From the NCBI RefSeq assembly GCF_001412575.1, contig NZ_CP011834.1:1860001-1924000 (forward strand): a stretch of DNA of 64,000 nucleotides. The letters run 5' to 3'. Below, one piece after another: positions 43,848-52,162 of this stretch (position 1 is its first letter; every line of letters starts with the position of its first letter). The position numbers were made by a program, and so were the translations under genes. This stretch comes from Limnohabitans sp. 103DPR2 (lineage in GTDB: Bacteria > Pseudomonadota > Gammaproteobacteria > Burkholderiales > Burkholderiaceae_C). Under the pieces are notes generated by a model. The model was not told where the DNA came from. It worked only from the letters and a program-made list of their open reading frames with translations, and did no database searches.

Positions 43848-46718
43848 TTATTTGGTCAACACAAAGCCTTTGAGTTTGCCGAATGCGCCGTCGACCAAAG
43901 CTTTTTGTTGCTCTTGGTGGAGGTGTGAGTAACCCACAGCAGGCGATGCGGAAGCCGCACGACCGGAGTAACCCAGACGCTGACCTTCTGTCATGTTCTC
44001 GTGGATGTAATGTTGAACAAAGAACCATGCACCTTGGTTTTGTGGCTCGTCTTGCGTCCACACCAACTCTGTAGCATTGGGATACTTTTTCATTTCGGCA
44101 GCAAAAGCCTTGTGTGGGAATGGGTACAACTGTTCGACACGCAAAATGGCCGTGTCGTCAGCGCCCAATTCTTCACGCTTTTTCACCAAGTCGTAGTAGA
44201 CCTTGCCTGAACACACCAACACACGTTTCACCTTGTCGGCCTTGAGTGCTTTGTTTTCGGGGATCACGGTTTGGAAGCCACCCTTGGTGAACTCAGACAA
44301 AGGTGATGTGGCATCTTTGTTGCGCAGCAAAGACTTCGGTGTGAAGATGATCAATGGCTTGCGCAAATTGCGAACCATTTGACGACGCAACACGTGGAAG
44401 ATTTGGCTGGCGGTAGTGGGCTGAACGATTTGCATGTTGGTGTCGGCCGCCAACTGCATGAATCGCTCCAAGCGCGCAGAGCTGTGCTCTGGGCCTTGAC
44501 CTTCATAACCGTGAGGCAACATGAGTGTTAAGCCATTCACACGGCCCCACTTCACTTCACCCGAAGCAATGAACTGGTCGATCACCACTTGTGCGCCGTT
44601 GGCGAAGTCGCCGAACTGGGCTTCCCAGATCACCAAGGTATTGGGGTCGTTGGAGGCGTAACCGTATTCAAAACCGAGCACTGCTTCTTCAGACAAGATC
44701 GAATCGATCACTACAAAGGGCGCTTGGTTTTCTGTGACGTTTTGTAAAGGCACATAAGTACCTGTGTCCCACTTTTCACGGTTCTGATCGTGAATCACAG
44801 CATGACGGTGCGTGAAGGTACCGCGGCCACAATCTTCTCCAGACAAACGGACGGGGTAACCGCTGGCCACCAAGGAGGCGAAGGCCATGTGTTCACCCAT
44901 GCCCCAATCGACTGGTATATCGCCACGGCCCATGGCGGCACGGTTGTCATACACATTTTTCACCAATTGATGAGGTGTCACAGTGCTAGGCAAGGTGGTG
45001 ATTTTTTCGGCAATGCGTTTCCATTCAGCCAATGGAATTGCCGTATTTCCAGCATCAGTCCATTTCTGATTCAAGAAAGGCGCCCAGTCCACAGAGAACT
45101 TTGTTTTGAAGTTGGTCAACACAACGTCTTCGTCGGTGTGCTTGCCCGCATCCAAAGCTGCCCGGCAGGCTTTGACCATGTCATCACCCAATGTGTCACC
45201 CAAGCCTTGTGCCGCCAAACGATCGGCAAACAACTTGCGCGTACCGGGATGTGCTGCAATTTTCTTGTACATCAACGGCTGTGTGAGGCTAGGCGTATCT
45301 TGCTCGTTGTGACCCAGTTTGCGGAAGCAGATGATGTCGAGCACCACGTCTTTTTTGAAGGTCATGCGGTACTCGAGCGCAATTTGCGTGGCCAACACAA
45401 CAGTCTCTGGATCGTCTGCATTGACGTGCAACACAGGCGCTTCCACCATCTTCACGATGTCCGTGCAATACACCGTAGAACGCATGTCGCGAGGATCGGA
45501 TGTGGTGAAACCAATTTGGTTGTTGATGATGATGTGAACCGTACCACCTGTAGAGTAACCACGGGTTTGGGCCAGCGCCAACGTTTCCTGGTTCACGCCT
45601 TGACCTGCAAACGCAGCATCACCGTGCACCAACACGGGCAGCACTTGCTTGCCCAGTGGGTCGGCACGGCGGTCCATACGGGCACGCACAGAACCTTCAA
45701 CCACAGGGTTCACAATTTCAAGGTGTGAAGGGTTGAACGCCAATGACAAGTGAACAGGGCCACCGCGTGTGCTGATGTCAGAGCTGAAACCCTGGTGGTA
45801 CTTCACGTCACCTGCTGGCAAATCTTCGGGCGCTGTGTGATCGAATTCAGCAAACAAATCCTTGGGCAACTTGCCCATGGTGTTGACCAACACATTCAAG
45901 CGACCCCGGTGGGCCATGCCAATCACGATTTCTTGAACGCCTTTTTCACCAGCGGCTTGAATCAGTTCATCCATGGCGGCGATGAAAGTTTCGCCACCTT
46001 CCAATGAGAAGCGTTTTTGTCCAACGTATTTGGTGTGGAGAAAACGCTCCAAACCTTCTGCCGCTGTCAAGCGTTCGAGGATGTGTTTTTTCTGGTCTGC
46101 ATTGAAGTTGGGCTTGCTGCGAATGCTCTCCAACTTTTGTTGCCACCAGCGCTTTTCAGCTTGCTCGGTGGTGTACATGAATTCGGCGCCCAAAGTGCCG
46201 CAATATGTTTCGCGCAAAGCATTGAGCAATTCGCGCAGGGGCATGGAATTTTTACCAAAGAAAGTGTTGCTGGTGTCAAACACGGTTTCTTGGTCGGCAT
46301 CGGTAAAGCCATAGAAGGCTGGATCGAGGTCGGGAATGTTGGGGCGCTCAGTGCGCTTCAAGGGGTCAAGATCGGCCCAGCGTTGGCCCACATTGCGATA
46401 AGCCGCAATCAACTGCTGTGCAGCGGTCCGCTTGCGACCCATTTCGGCATCGGCACTGGCCATGACGACTTTGGTGCCACCTTGTTTGGCGCGTTCGGCA
46501 AAAGCATTGATGACGGGCAAATGGGGAACGTCTTTGGCAGATGAACCATCGACTGCAGGAACGTGTTGCAAGGCGTCGAAGTATTCGCGCCAGCTGTCGG
46601 GAACGCTGCCTGGATTGGCCAGGTAGTTCTCGTACATTTCCTCAACGTAAGGCGCATTGCCTCCGAAGAGATAGGTATTGCCTTGGTAGGCGGTGTAGAC
46701 GGATTTAGTCTCACTCAT
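43848..46718 (-). CDS. odhA: 2-oxoglutarate dehydrogenase E1 component
   Basis: A 956-residue thiamine diphosphate enzyme that decarboxylates 2-oxoglutarate. The N-terminal peptide (TYLFGGNAPYVEEMYENYLANP) that docks to the complex is present, then the FSLEGGETFIAAMD and IGMAHRGRLNVLVN region, the thiamine motif GDAAFAGQGVNQETL ... INNQIGFTTSDP, and the C-terminal ANTE-like HGYEGQGPEHSSARLERFMQ. Length is normal for single-chain OdhA/SucA. It is the first gene of the operon; the 223-base upstream gap holds its promoter. AAGG precedes its ATG. Confidence 0.97.
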   Translation of the reverse strand: MSETKSVYTAYQGNTYLFGGNAPYVEEMYENYLANPGSVPDSWREYFDALQHVPAVDGSSAKDVPHLPVINAFAERAKQGGTKVVMASADAEMGRKRTAAQQLIAAYRNVGQRWADLDPLKRTERPNIPDLDPAFYGFTDADQETVFDTSNTFFGKNSMPLRELLNALRETYCGTLGAEFMYTTEQAEKRWWQQKLESIRSKPNFNADQKKHILERLTAAEGLERFLHTKYVGQKRFSLEGGETFIAAMDELIQAAGEKGVQEIVIGMAHRGRLNVLVNTMGKLPKDLFAEFDHTAPEDLPAGDVKYHQGFSSDISTRGGPVHLSLAFNPSHLEIVNPVVEGSVRARMDRRADPLGKQVLPVLVHGDAAFAGQGVNQETLALAQTRGYSTGGTVHIIINNQIGFTTSDPRDMRSTVYCTDIVKMVEAPVLHVNADDPETVVLATQIALEYRMTFKKDVVLDIICFRKLGHNEQDTPSLTQPLMYKKIAAHPGTRKLFADRLAAQGLGDTLGDDMVKACRAALDAGKHTDEDVVLTNFKTKFSVDWAPFLNQKWTDAGNTAIPLAEWKRIAEKITTLPSTVTPHQLVKNVYDNRAAMGRGDIPVDWGMGEHMAFASLVASGYPVRLSGEDCGRGTFTHRHAVIHDQNREKWDTGTYVPLQNVTENQAPFVVIDSILSEEAVLGFEYGYASNDPNTLVIWEAQFGDFANGAQVVIDQFIASGEVKWGRVNGLTLMLPHGYEGQGPEHSSARLERFMQLAADTNMQIVQPTTASQIFHVLRRQMVRNLRKPLIIFTPKSLLRNKDATSPLSEFTKGGFQTVIPENKALKADKVKRVLVCSGKVYYDLVKKREELGADDTAILRVEQLYPFPHKAFAAEMKKYPNATELVWTQDEPQNQGAWFFVQHYIHENMTEGQRLGYSGRAASASPAVGYSHLHQEQQKALVDGAFGKLKGFVLTK

Positions 46719-46830
46719 ATTTCGCTGACCTTCGCTCCCCTTCAGGGAACATTAGTTGGTTGAATTACCTTCCGCGACACGGCTGAACCGGTTGGCGGAT
46801 GCGACTGTGGCATGGGAAGGGCCTAAGTAA

Positions 46831-46864
46831 CTCGCGGATTATCACATTGATTCTTGGTCCGCGG
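46831..46864 (-). promoter_or_regulatory. Candidate odhA promoter with bracketing inverted repeat
   Basis: On the minus strand TGTGATAAT is an extended -10 element (hexamer GATAAT, 46838-46843), giving a leader of about 110 bases before odhA. CGCGGA at 46833-46838 and TCCGCG at 46858-46863 form an inverted repeat with centres 25 bases apart that brackets it. By-eye prediction. Confidence 0.35.
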
Positions 46865-46878
46865 GTGGTTTTTATGTG

Positions 46879-46907
46879 AAAACGGGGAAAATTTGCATCC
46901 TCCCCGT
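46879..46907 (-). terminator. Rho-independent terminator after prpE
   Basis: On the minus strand ACGGGGA pairs with TCCCCGT around a short A/T-rich loop, followed by TTTTC. It lies about 35 bases downstream of the prpE stop and upstream of the odhA promoter region, so it separates the two genes. Confidence 0.85.
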
Positions 46908-46941
46908 CAGTCATATGTCAGCCAAGCTTAGAAAAAACATC

Positions 46942-48837
46942 TTATGTTTTGACCAAATCAGAAATTTGGAGCAAGGCACTTGGGTCGTCCATGGTGGTCA
47001 AATCGCCAGGGTCGCGACCTTCACAAACCGCCTGAATCGCACGTCGCAACAGTTTGCCGCTGCGCGTTTTAGGCAACACGGCCACAAAACGAACGCGTGC
47101 CGGTCTGGCAACAGCTCCCAAGGAATTGTCGACCACCTTCATGATCTCGCCTTCAAGCTTCAACAAAGCAGGCGCATCATTCAGCAGCGATCCGTCTTTG
47201 AGTACCGCAAACGCCATGGCCACTTGACCCTTGAGGTTGTCGGCCACGCCCACCACGGCCACTTCGGCCACAGCGGCATGACCTGAAATACTCTCTTCAA
47301 TTTCGCGGGTGCCCAATCGGTGACCCGCCACATTGATCACATCGTCTGTACGGCCCAAGATGAAAAAGTAACCGTCTTCGTCTTTGATACCCCAGTCAAA
47401 AGTGGAGTAAACCATCTTGCCGGGTACTGTGGTCCAGTAGGTTTTGACGAAACGATCATCGTCACCCCACACGGTTTGCAAGCAACCGGGTGGCAAGGGA
47501 CCTTCAATGGCAACCACACCTTTTTGGTTGGGCTGCGTGAGTTCTTCACCCGTTTGATCGTCCAGCAGTTTGACGTCATAGCCATAGACCGCTTTGCCAG
47601 GTGATCCAAACTTGCTGGGCGTTTTTTCAATGCCGTTACAGACCGTCAAAATGGGCCAGCCCGTTTCGGTTTGCCAGTAATTGTCGATGATGGGTTTGCC
47701 CAGACCTTCTGAAATCCATTTGGCCGTCGGTTCATCCAAGGGCTCGCCTGCCAAGAACAATGCCTTCAAGCTGGACAAGTCGTATTTGCTCAGCAGCGCA
47801 GGATCTTGCTTTTTCAAAACGCGAATGGCTGTGGGTGCACTGAACATCACGGTCACTTTGTATTTCTCAACCAAGCTCCACCAAATGCCGCCGTCGGGTC
47901 TTGTGGGCAGACCTTCGTACATGATGGTGGCCATGCCTCCAATCAAGGGACCATAGATGATGTAGCTGTGGCCGACCACCCAACCAATGTCGCTGGTACA
48001 GAAAAAGGTTTCGCCGGGTTTGCCGCAGAAAATATTGGGAATGCTGGAAGCCAATGCGACCGTGTAACCACCTGTGTCACGCTGCACACCTTTGGGCTTG
48101 CCAGTTGTACCCGATGTGTACAAGGTGTAGCTTGGGTGCGTCGAATCCACCCATTCACAAGGCACCACATCATTCAAATGTTGGTCGCGCAAGTTCGCCC
48201 AAAGCAAGTCACGACCCTCTGTCATGGCCATTTTGGCAAGGCCACGGTCTACCAATAAAACAGAGTTGGGTTTGTGCGCAGACAAACGAATGGCTTCGTC
48301 CAACAAGGGCTTGTATTCAACCACTTTGCCGCCGCGTGAGCCTGCATCGGCACTCACAATGACTTTGGGGCTGGCATCTTCAATGCGAGAAGCCAAAGAA
48401 CCCGACGCAAAGCCACCGAATACCACGGAGTGAATGGCACCAATGCGCGCACAAGCCAACATGGCAAAGGAAGCCTCTGCAATCATGGGCATGTATATCA
48501 AAACACGATCACCTTTTTTGACGCCCAATGACAAGAGCGAAGCAGCCATGCGCTGAACTTCGGCATGCAATTGCTTGTAGGTGTAGGTGACTTCTTGATC
48601 TGTTTCGGTAGAAATAAAGATCAAAGCAGCTTGATCGCCACGGTCTTTTAAATGCCGGTCAATTGCGTTATGGCAGAGATTGGTTTCGCCCCCCTTGAAC
48701 CATTTGGCAAAAGGTGGATTGCTGTAATCACAAATTTCTTGAGGCGGTTTGTGCCAATCGATTTGCTTGGCTTGTTCAGCCCAAAACGCATCACGGTCCT
48801 GAATGGAACGTTTGTGAAACTCTGCATATTGACCCAT
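46942..48837 (-). CDS. prpE: Propionate-CoA ligase (PrpE-like acyl-CoA synthetase)
   Basis: A 631-residue AMP-forming acyl-CoA synthetase that activates propionate, and possibly acetate. The P-loop-like A3 motif is YTSGTTGKPKGVQRDTGGY, the A5 motif is NYWQTETGWPI, and the catalytic Lys near the C-terminus is in LPKTRSGKLLRRAI. The sequence MGQYAEFHKRSIQDRDAFWAEQ and GGYTVAL favour PrpE over acetyl-CoA synthetase, but substrate range cannot be read from sequence. No other prp gene is nearby. TAGGAGAC precedes the ATG. Inverted repeats lie upstream (48838-48968). Confidence 0.88.
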   Translation of the reverse strand: MGQYAEFHKRSIQDRDAFWAEQAKQIDWHKPPQEICDYSNPPFAKWFKGGETNLCHNAIDRHLKDRGDQAALIFISTETDQEVTYTYKQLHAEVQRMAASLLSLGVKKGDRVLIYMPMIAEASFAMLACARIGAIHSVVFGGFASGSLASRIEDASPKVIVSADAGSRGGKVVEYKPLLDEAIRLSAHKPNSVLLVDRGLAKMAMTEGRDLLWANLRDQHLNDVVPCEWVDSTHPSYTLYTSGTTGKPKGVQRDTGGYTVALASSIPNIFCGKPGETFFCTSDIGWVVGHSYIIYGPLIGGMATIMYEGLPTRPDGGIWWSLVEKYKVTVMFSAPTAIRVLKKQDPALLSKYDLSSLKALFLAGEPLDEPTAKWISEGLGKPIIDNYWQTETGWPILTVCNGIEKTPSKFGSPGKAVYGYDVKLLDDQTGEELTQPNQKGVVAIEGPLPPGCLQTVWGDDDRFVKTYWTTVPGKMVYSTFDWGIKDEDGYFFILGRTDDVINVAGHRLGTREIEESISGHAAVAEVAVVGVADNLKGQVAMAFAVLKDGSLLNDAPALLKLEGEIMKVVDNSLGAVARPARVRFVAVLPKTRSGKLLRRAIQAVCEGRDPGDLTTMDDPSALLQISDLVKT

Positions 48838-48968
48838 GGTGTCTCCTAAAGCCGCTCAATCGCAGCAAGCTGCAATACATTGCTGGCGAGCTTTGGACAC
48901 ACTTTAAGTCAGCCGGTCTCGCCTTCTGAATTCATAATTATTCATGAGGGACTTGCGGCAAACTGACT
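48838..48968 (-). promoter_or_regulatory. prpE upstream region with three symmetric motifs
   Basis: This 131-base gap holds GCAATACATTGC at 48872-48883 (perfect five-base arms), and two copies of ACTTTAAGTCAGC (48901-48913 and 48966-48978). The second copy lies inside CTGACTT-T-AAGTCAG (48963-48977), which has perfect seven-base arms around the stop of the upstream gene. They look like operators rather than terminators because no T tract follows. No convincing -35/-10 pair or sigma-54 site was seen. Confidence 0.45.
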
Positions 48969-49580
48969 TTAAGTCAGCGCTTTGACCCAAGACTGAACTT
49001 CTTTGAAGTCAGGATTTTCTGCAGAACGAAGCCATTCGAAGATCACCATCTCGGTGGTGAGCAGCTCAGCGCCTGCGCCTGCCAAGCGGTCAAACGCTGC
49101 GTCACGGTCTCGGTCTGAACGAGACGCACAAGCATCGGTCACGACCCACACATCAAACTCATCTTCTAGCAAATCCAAAGCGGTTTGCAACAAACAAATA
49201 TGGGCTTCGCACCCGGCGATGACAACAGAGGGACCGACCTCAGGCTCAACGGGCTTTTGCAAATGTCTTGGCAAACTTCTGGCATTGCCTTTGGTAACAG
49301 CCGGCGCGGGCGGGCTCAGCCATTCACCAAGCCCTTCTTCAACGGCGCTGAAAGCCATTTTTGAAAGCACACGTTTGCAATGTTGTCTGATTTCAGGGCT
49401 TGTCTCACCCAAACCTGATGGGTTTTGCTCTGTGGCCCAAACCGGAACTTGCAGGTGTTTGGCTGTTTTGGCCAGTAACTCTGCACGCTGCCACACAGCT
49501 TGTGCGTCTTTCATGGCAGGCATCAGTTTGATCTGGTAATCCACCAAAACCAATTGGGAAGCTTCGACTTCTAGCAACAT
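48969..49580 (-). CDS. Isochorismatase-family (cysteine) hydrolase
   Basis: A 203-residue hydrolase of the isochorismatase fold. The catalytic Asp lies in LVLVDYQIKLMPAM near residue 15 and the nucleophilic Cys in VVIAGCEAHICLLQTALDLL. The order Asp-Lys-Cys is expected; the Lys appears to lie in the SKMAFSA region. YcaC-like members of this fold have varied or unknown substrates, so no reaction is assigned. It is upstream of prpE on the same strand with 131 bases between them, and starts 68 bases from the divergent NlpC/P60 gene. Confidence 0.87.
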   Translation of the reverse strand: MLLEVEASQLVLVDYQIKLMPAMKDAQAVWQRAELLAKTAKHLQVPVWATEQNPSGLGETSPEIRQHCKRVLSKMAFSAVEEGLGEWLSPPAPAVTKGNARSLPRHLQKPVEPEVGPSVVIAGCEAHICLLQTALDLLEDEFDVWVVTDACASRSDRDRDAAFDRLAGAGAELLTTEMVIFEWLRSAENPDFKEVQSWVKALT

Positions 49581-49648
49581 GGTGCAACTTTCTTAGGAAA
49601 AACGGGTTCACTCGCGAATACCGTTTGAAGGCATTAAACTGAGCAACT

Positions 49649-50239
49649 ATGAGATGGATTCTATGTGGATTGGTAATCTGGACAACAGTCGCCGTTTCGG
49701 CGCCCGTTGAAGACGACCTCGACCGCATGCTCAAAGAACGCGGTTTGATCAATCAGATCACCGATCAATTGTCTCAACAAATCTCAAATCAATTCAGCGG
49801 CCCCTTACAAACAGCCCGCAGCACCTTTGGCGGCAAAGCTTCTGAATTGGTCATTCAAGCCATGGGTTTACTGGGTGTCCCGTACAAGCGCGGCGGCATG
49901 TCCGAAGAAAAAGGTTTTGATTGCAGCGGCTTTGTGAGGCACATGTTTGAAAAGTCTGTCGGCTTGGTCTTGCCTCGCAGGGCCGAAGAACAAGCCAAAG
50001 TGACCGAAGAAATTAATCGCAGTGAACTCAAGCCAGGCGACTTGGTGTTCTTCAACACCATGAAACGCACGTTCAGCCACGTCGGCATCTACGTTGGCGA
50101 CGGCAAGTTCATTCACGCACCCAGACCAGGCAAAGCTGTGCGCGTCGACGACATGCGCGAAGCTTATTGGCAAAAGCGTTTCAATGGTGCACGCAGGGTT
50201 CAATCCGACAAGCTTCAGGCTGAACCCGCTCAGAATTGA
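49649..50239 (+). CDS. Secreted NlpC/P60 family C40 peptidase
   Basis: A 196-residue exported peptidase. The signal peptide is MRWILCGLVIWTTVAVSAP. The C40 domain occupies about residues 70-180, with the catalytic Cys in FDCSGFVRHMFE and the His in FSHVGIYVGDGKFIHAPRPG. Such enzymes cleave D-gamma-glutamyl-meso-diaminopimelate bonds in peptidoglycan or act on related substrates. No lipobox is seen. The N-terminal part (DRMLKERGLINQITDQLSQQI) is a short helical linker. A bidirectional terminator follows 18 bases after the stop. Confidence 0.9.
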   Translation: MRWILCGLVIWTTVAVSAPVEDDLDRMLKERGLINQITDQLSQQISNQFSGPLQTARSTFGGKASELVIQAMGLLGVPYKRGGMSEEKGFDCSGFVRHMFEKSVGLVLPRRAEEQAKVTEEINRSELKPGDLVFFNTMKRTFSHVGIYVGDGKFIHAPRPGKAVRVDDMREAYWQKRFNGARRVQSDKLQAEPAQN

Positions 50240-50256
50240 CAGAAATCTCACTTATC

Positions 50257-50283
50257 AAAAAACCGCCCGAAGGCGGTTTTTTT
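50257..50283. terminator. Bidirectional rho-independent terminator
   Basis: AAAACCGCC (50259-50267) pairs with GGCGGTTTT (50272-50280) around a CGAA tetraloop, with T runs on both strands. It ends the NlpC/P60 gene and the convergent pyruvate dehydrogenase operon (lpdA stop at 50301). Confidence 0.93.
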
Positions 50284-50300
50284 GTGGACCATTTCAAAGC

Positions 50301-52151
50301 TTATTTCTTTGAAGGTGGCAAATCAGTACAACTGCCATGGGCCACTTCGGCCGCCATGCCAATGCTTTCTCCCAGTGTGGGGTGCGGATGAATTGTCTTA
50401 CCAATGTCCACCGCATCAGCGCCCATCTCGATGGCCAATGCAATCTCGCCAATCATGTCGCCTGCATGTGTGCCGACCATTCCGCCGCCCAAGATCTTGC
50501 CGTGACCATGCGCCTCGGGTGAATCATCAAACAACAACTTGGTGACGCCTTCGTCGCGGCCGTTGGCAATGGCGCGTCCCGAAGCCGTCCAAGGGAACAG
50601 GCCCTTCTTGACTTTGATACCTTGAGCCTTGGCTTGGTCTTCCGTGAGACCCACCCAAGCTACTTCAGGATCGGTGTAGGCCACACTTGGAATGACACGT
50701 GCATTGAAGGCGCTGGCCGCCAATTCTTTATTGCCTTGAATTTCACCCGCAATGACTTCTGCCGCCACGTGCGCTTCGTGTACCGCCTTGTGCGCCAACA
50801 TGGGTTGACCCACGATGTCGCCAATGGCAAAAATGTGGGGCACGTTGGTGCGCATTTGAATGTCCACTGGAATGAAGCCACGATCGGTGACAGTTACGCC
50901 AGCTTTGTCTGCTGCAATTTTTTTGCCGTTGGGTGTGCGCCCCACAGCTTGCAAGACCAAGTCATAAACTTGTGGTGCTGGGGCCGCAACGCCCTCCTCT
51001 GCAGATTCAAAGGTCACCTCAATGCCAGCTTTGGTGGCTTTGGCACCCACGGTTTTGGTTTTGAGCATGATGTTGTCAAAACGATGGGCATTCATTTTTT
51101 GCCAGATCTTGACCAAATCGCGGTCAGCGCCTTGCATCAAACCGTCCATCATTTCCACCACATCCAAACGTGCGCCCAAAGTGCTGTAGACAGTGCCCAT
51201 CTCGAGGCCAATGATGCCGCCGCCCAAAATCAGCATGCGCTTGGGCACTTCTTTCAGCGCAAGTGCACCGGTGCTGTCGACCACGCGAGGATCGTTGGGC
51301 ATGAACGGCAAACGGACTGCTTGGCTGCCTGCTGCAATGATGCAGTTCTTGAAAGCCACTACTTTTTTCACACCGGTCTTTTCTTGACCCGTGCCAGTTG
51401 TTTCTTCCACGATCACGTGGTTGGCACTGACAAATTCGCCCACACCGCGAACGGTGGTCACTTTGCGCATCTTGGCCATGGCCGCCAAGCCACCGGTCAA
51501 TTTGCCAATGACTTTTTCTTTGTGCGTGCGAAGCTTGGCAATATCGACCTTGGGGGCTCCGAAGTCGACGCCCAAATCGGCCATGTGACTGACTTCGTCC
51601 ATGACGGCTGCAACGTGGAGTAAAGCTTTGGAGGGAATGCAACCGACGTTCAAGCAAACACCGCCCAAAGTTGCATAGCGTTCAACGATCACCACTTTGA
51701 GACCCAAATCCGCTGCACGGAAGGCTGCAGAATAACCACCGGGTCCCGCACCCAAAACGAGCAAGTCGCACTCAATGTCAACTGCACCGCTGTAGGAAGA
51801 TGCATTGGGGTTGTTGGCAACAACGGTAACTGCTGCAGGTGCTGCGGGCTTGGCAGCAGGTGCACTGGCTTGTGAAGGCGCAGCAGCTGGTGCGCTTACT
51901 GCGGCAGATGAAGCCTCACCTTCTAACACCAAGACCACTGAGCCTTCTTTGACCTTGTCGCCCAACTTTACTTTGAGCTCTTTCACCACACCTGCTTGTG
52001 AGCAAGGAATTTCCATCGAGGCTTTGTCAGACTCCACGGTGATCAAGCTTTGTTCGGCCTTGACGGTATCACCCACCTTGACCAACAACTCAATGACCGC
52101 CACTTCGTCGAAGTCGCCAATGTCTGGTACTTTGATATCAACTAATGCCAT
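50301..52151 (-). CDS. lpdA: Dihydrolipoyl dehydrogenase (E3) of pyruvate dehydrogenase, with N-terminal lipoyl domain
   Basis: A 616-residue fusion: a lipoyl domain at residues 1-78 (lipoyl Lys in [11 protein letters not shown], residue 43), an Ala-rich linker, then a full E3 with FAD motif [19 protein letters not shown], redox disulfide [19 protein letters not shown] motif [14 protein letters not shown] and C-terminal [11 protein letters not shown]. It reoxidises the E2 lipoyl groups. The extra domain is known in beta-proteobacterial and neisserial E3 proteins. Its lipoyl domain is nearly identical to the first one of AceF in protein but not in codons. Last gene of the operon. Confidence 0.96.
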   Translation of the reverse strand: MALVDIKVPDIGDFDEVAVIELLVKVGDTVKAEQSLITVESDKASMEIPCSQAGVVKELKVKLGDKVKEGSVVLVLEGEASSAAVSAPAAAPSQASAPAAKPAAPAAVTVVANNPNASSYSGAVDIECDLLVLGAGPGGYSAAFRAADLGLKVVIVERYATLGGVCLNVGCIPSKALLHVAAVMDEVSHMADLGVDFGAPKVDIAKLRTHKEKVIGKLTGGLAAMAKMRKVTTVRGVGEFVSANHVIVEETTGTGQEKTGVKKVVAFKNCIIAAGSQAVRLPFMPNDPRVVDSTGALALKEVPKRMLILGGGIIGLEMGTVYSTLGARLDVVEMMDGLMQGADRDLVKIWQKMNAHRFDNIMLKTKTVGAKATKAGIEVTFESAEEGVAAPAPQVYDLVLQAVGRTPNGKKIAADKAGVTVTDRGFIPVDIQMRTNVPHIFAIGDIVGQPMLAHKAVHEAHVAAEVIAGEIQGNKELAASAFNARVIPSVAYTDPEVAWVGLTEDQAKAQGIKVKKGLFPWTASGRAIANGRDEGVTKLLFDDSPEAHGHGKILGGGMVGTHAGDMIGEIALAIEMGADAVDIGKTIHPHPTLGESIGMAAEVAHGSCTDLPPSKK

Positions 52152-52162
52152 GGTTCAGCCTC

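Noticed and set aside
44790..45728. 312-codon open frame on the plus strand
   Set aside because: Antisense to odhA, composition dominated by His, Arg and Val, no domain; a shadow.
48838..48900. Sigma-54 promoter upstream of prpE
   Set aside because: TTGCA is present on the minus strand but the -24 GG is missing at the required spacing.
50622..51623. 333-codon open frame on the plus strand
   Set aside because: It lies wholly antisense to lpdA. The product has no signature, is rich in His, Cys and Phe, and is explained by the codon bias of the real gene.
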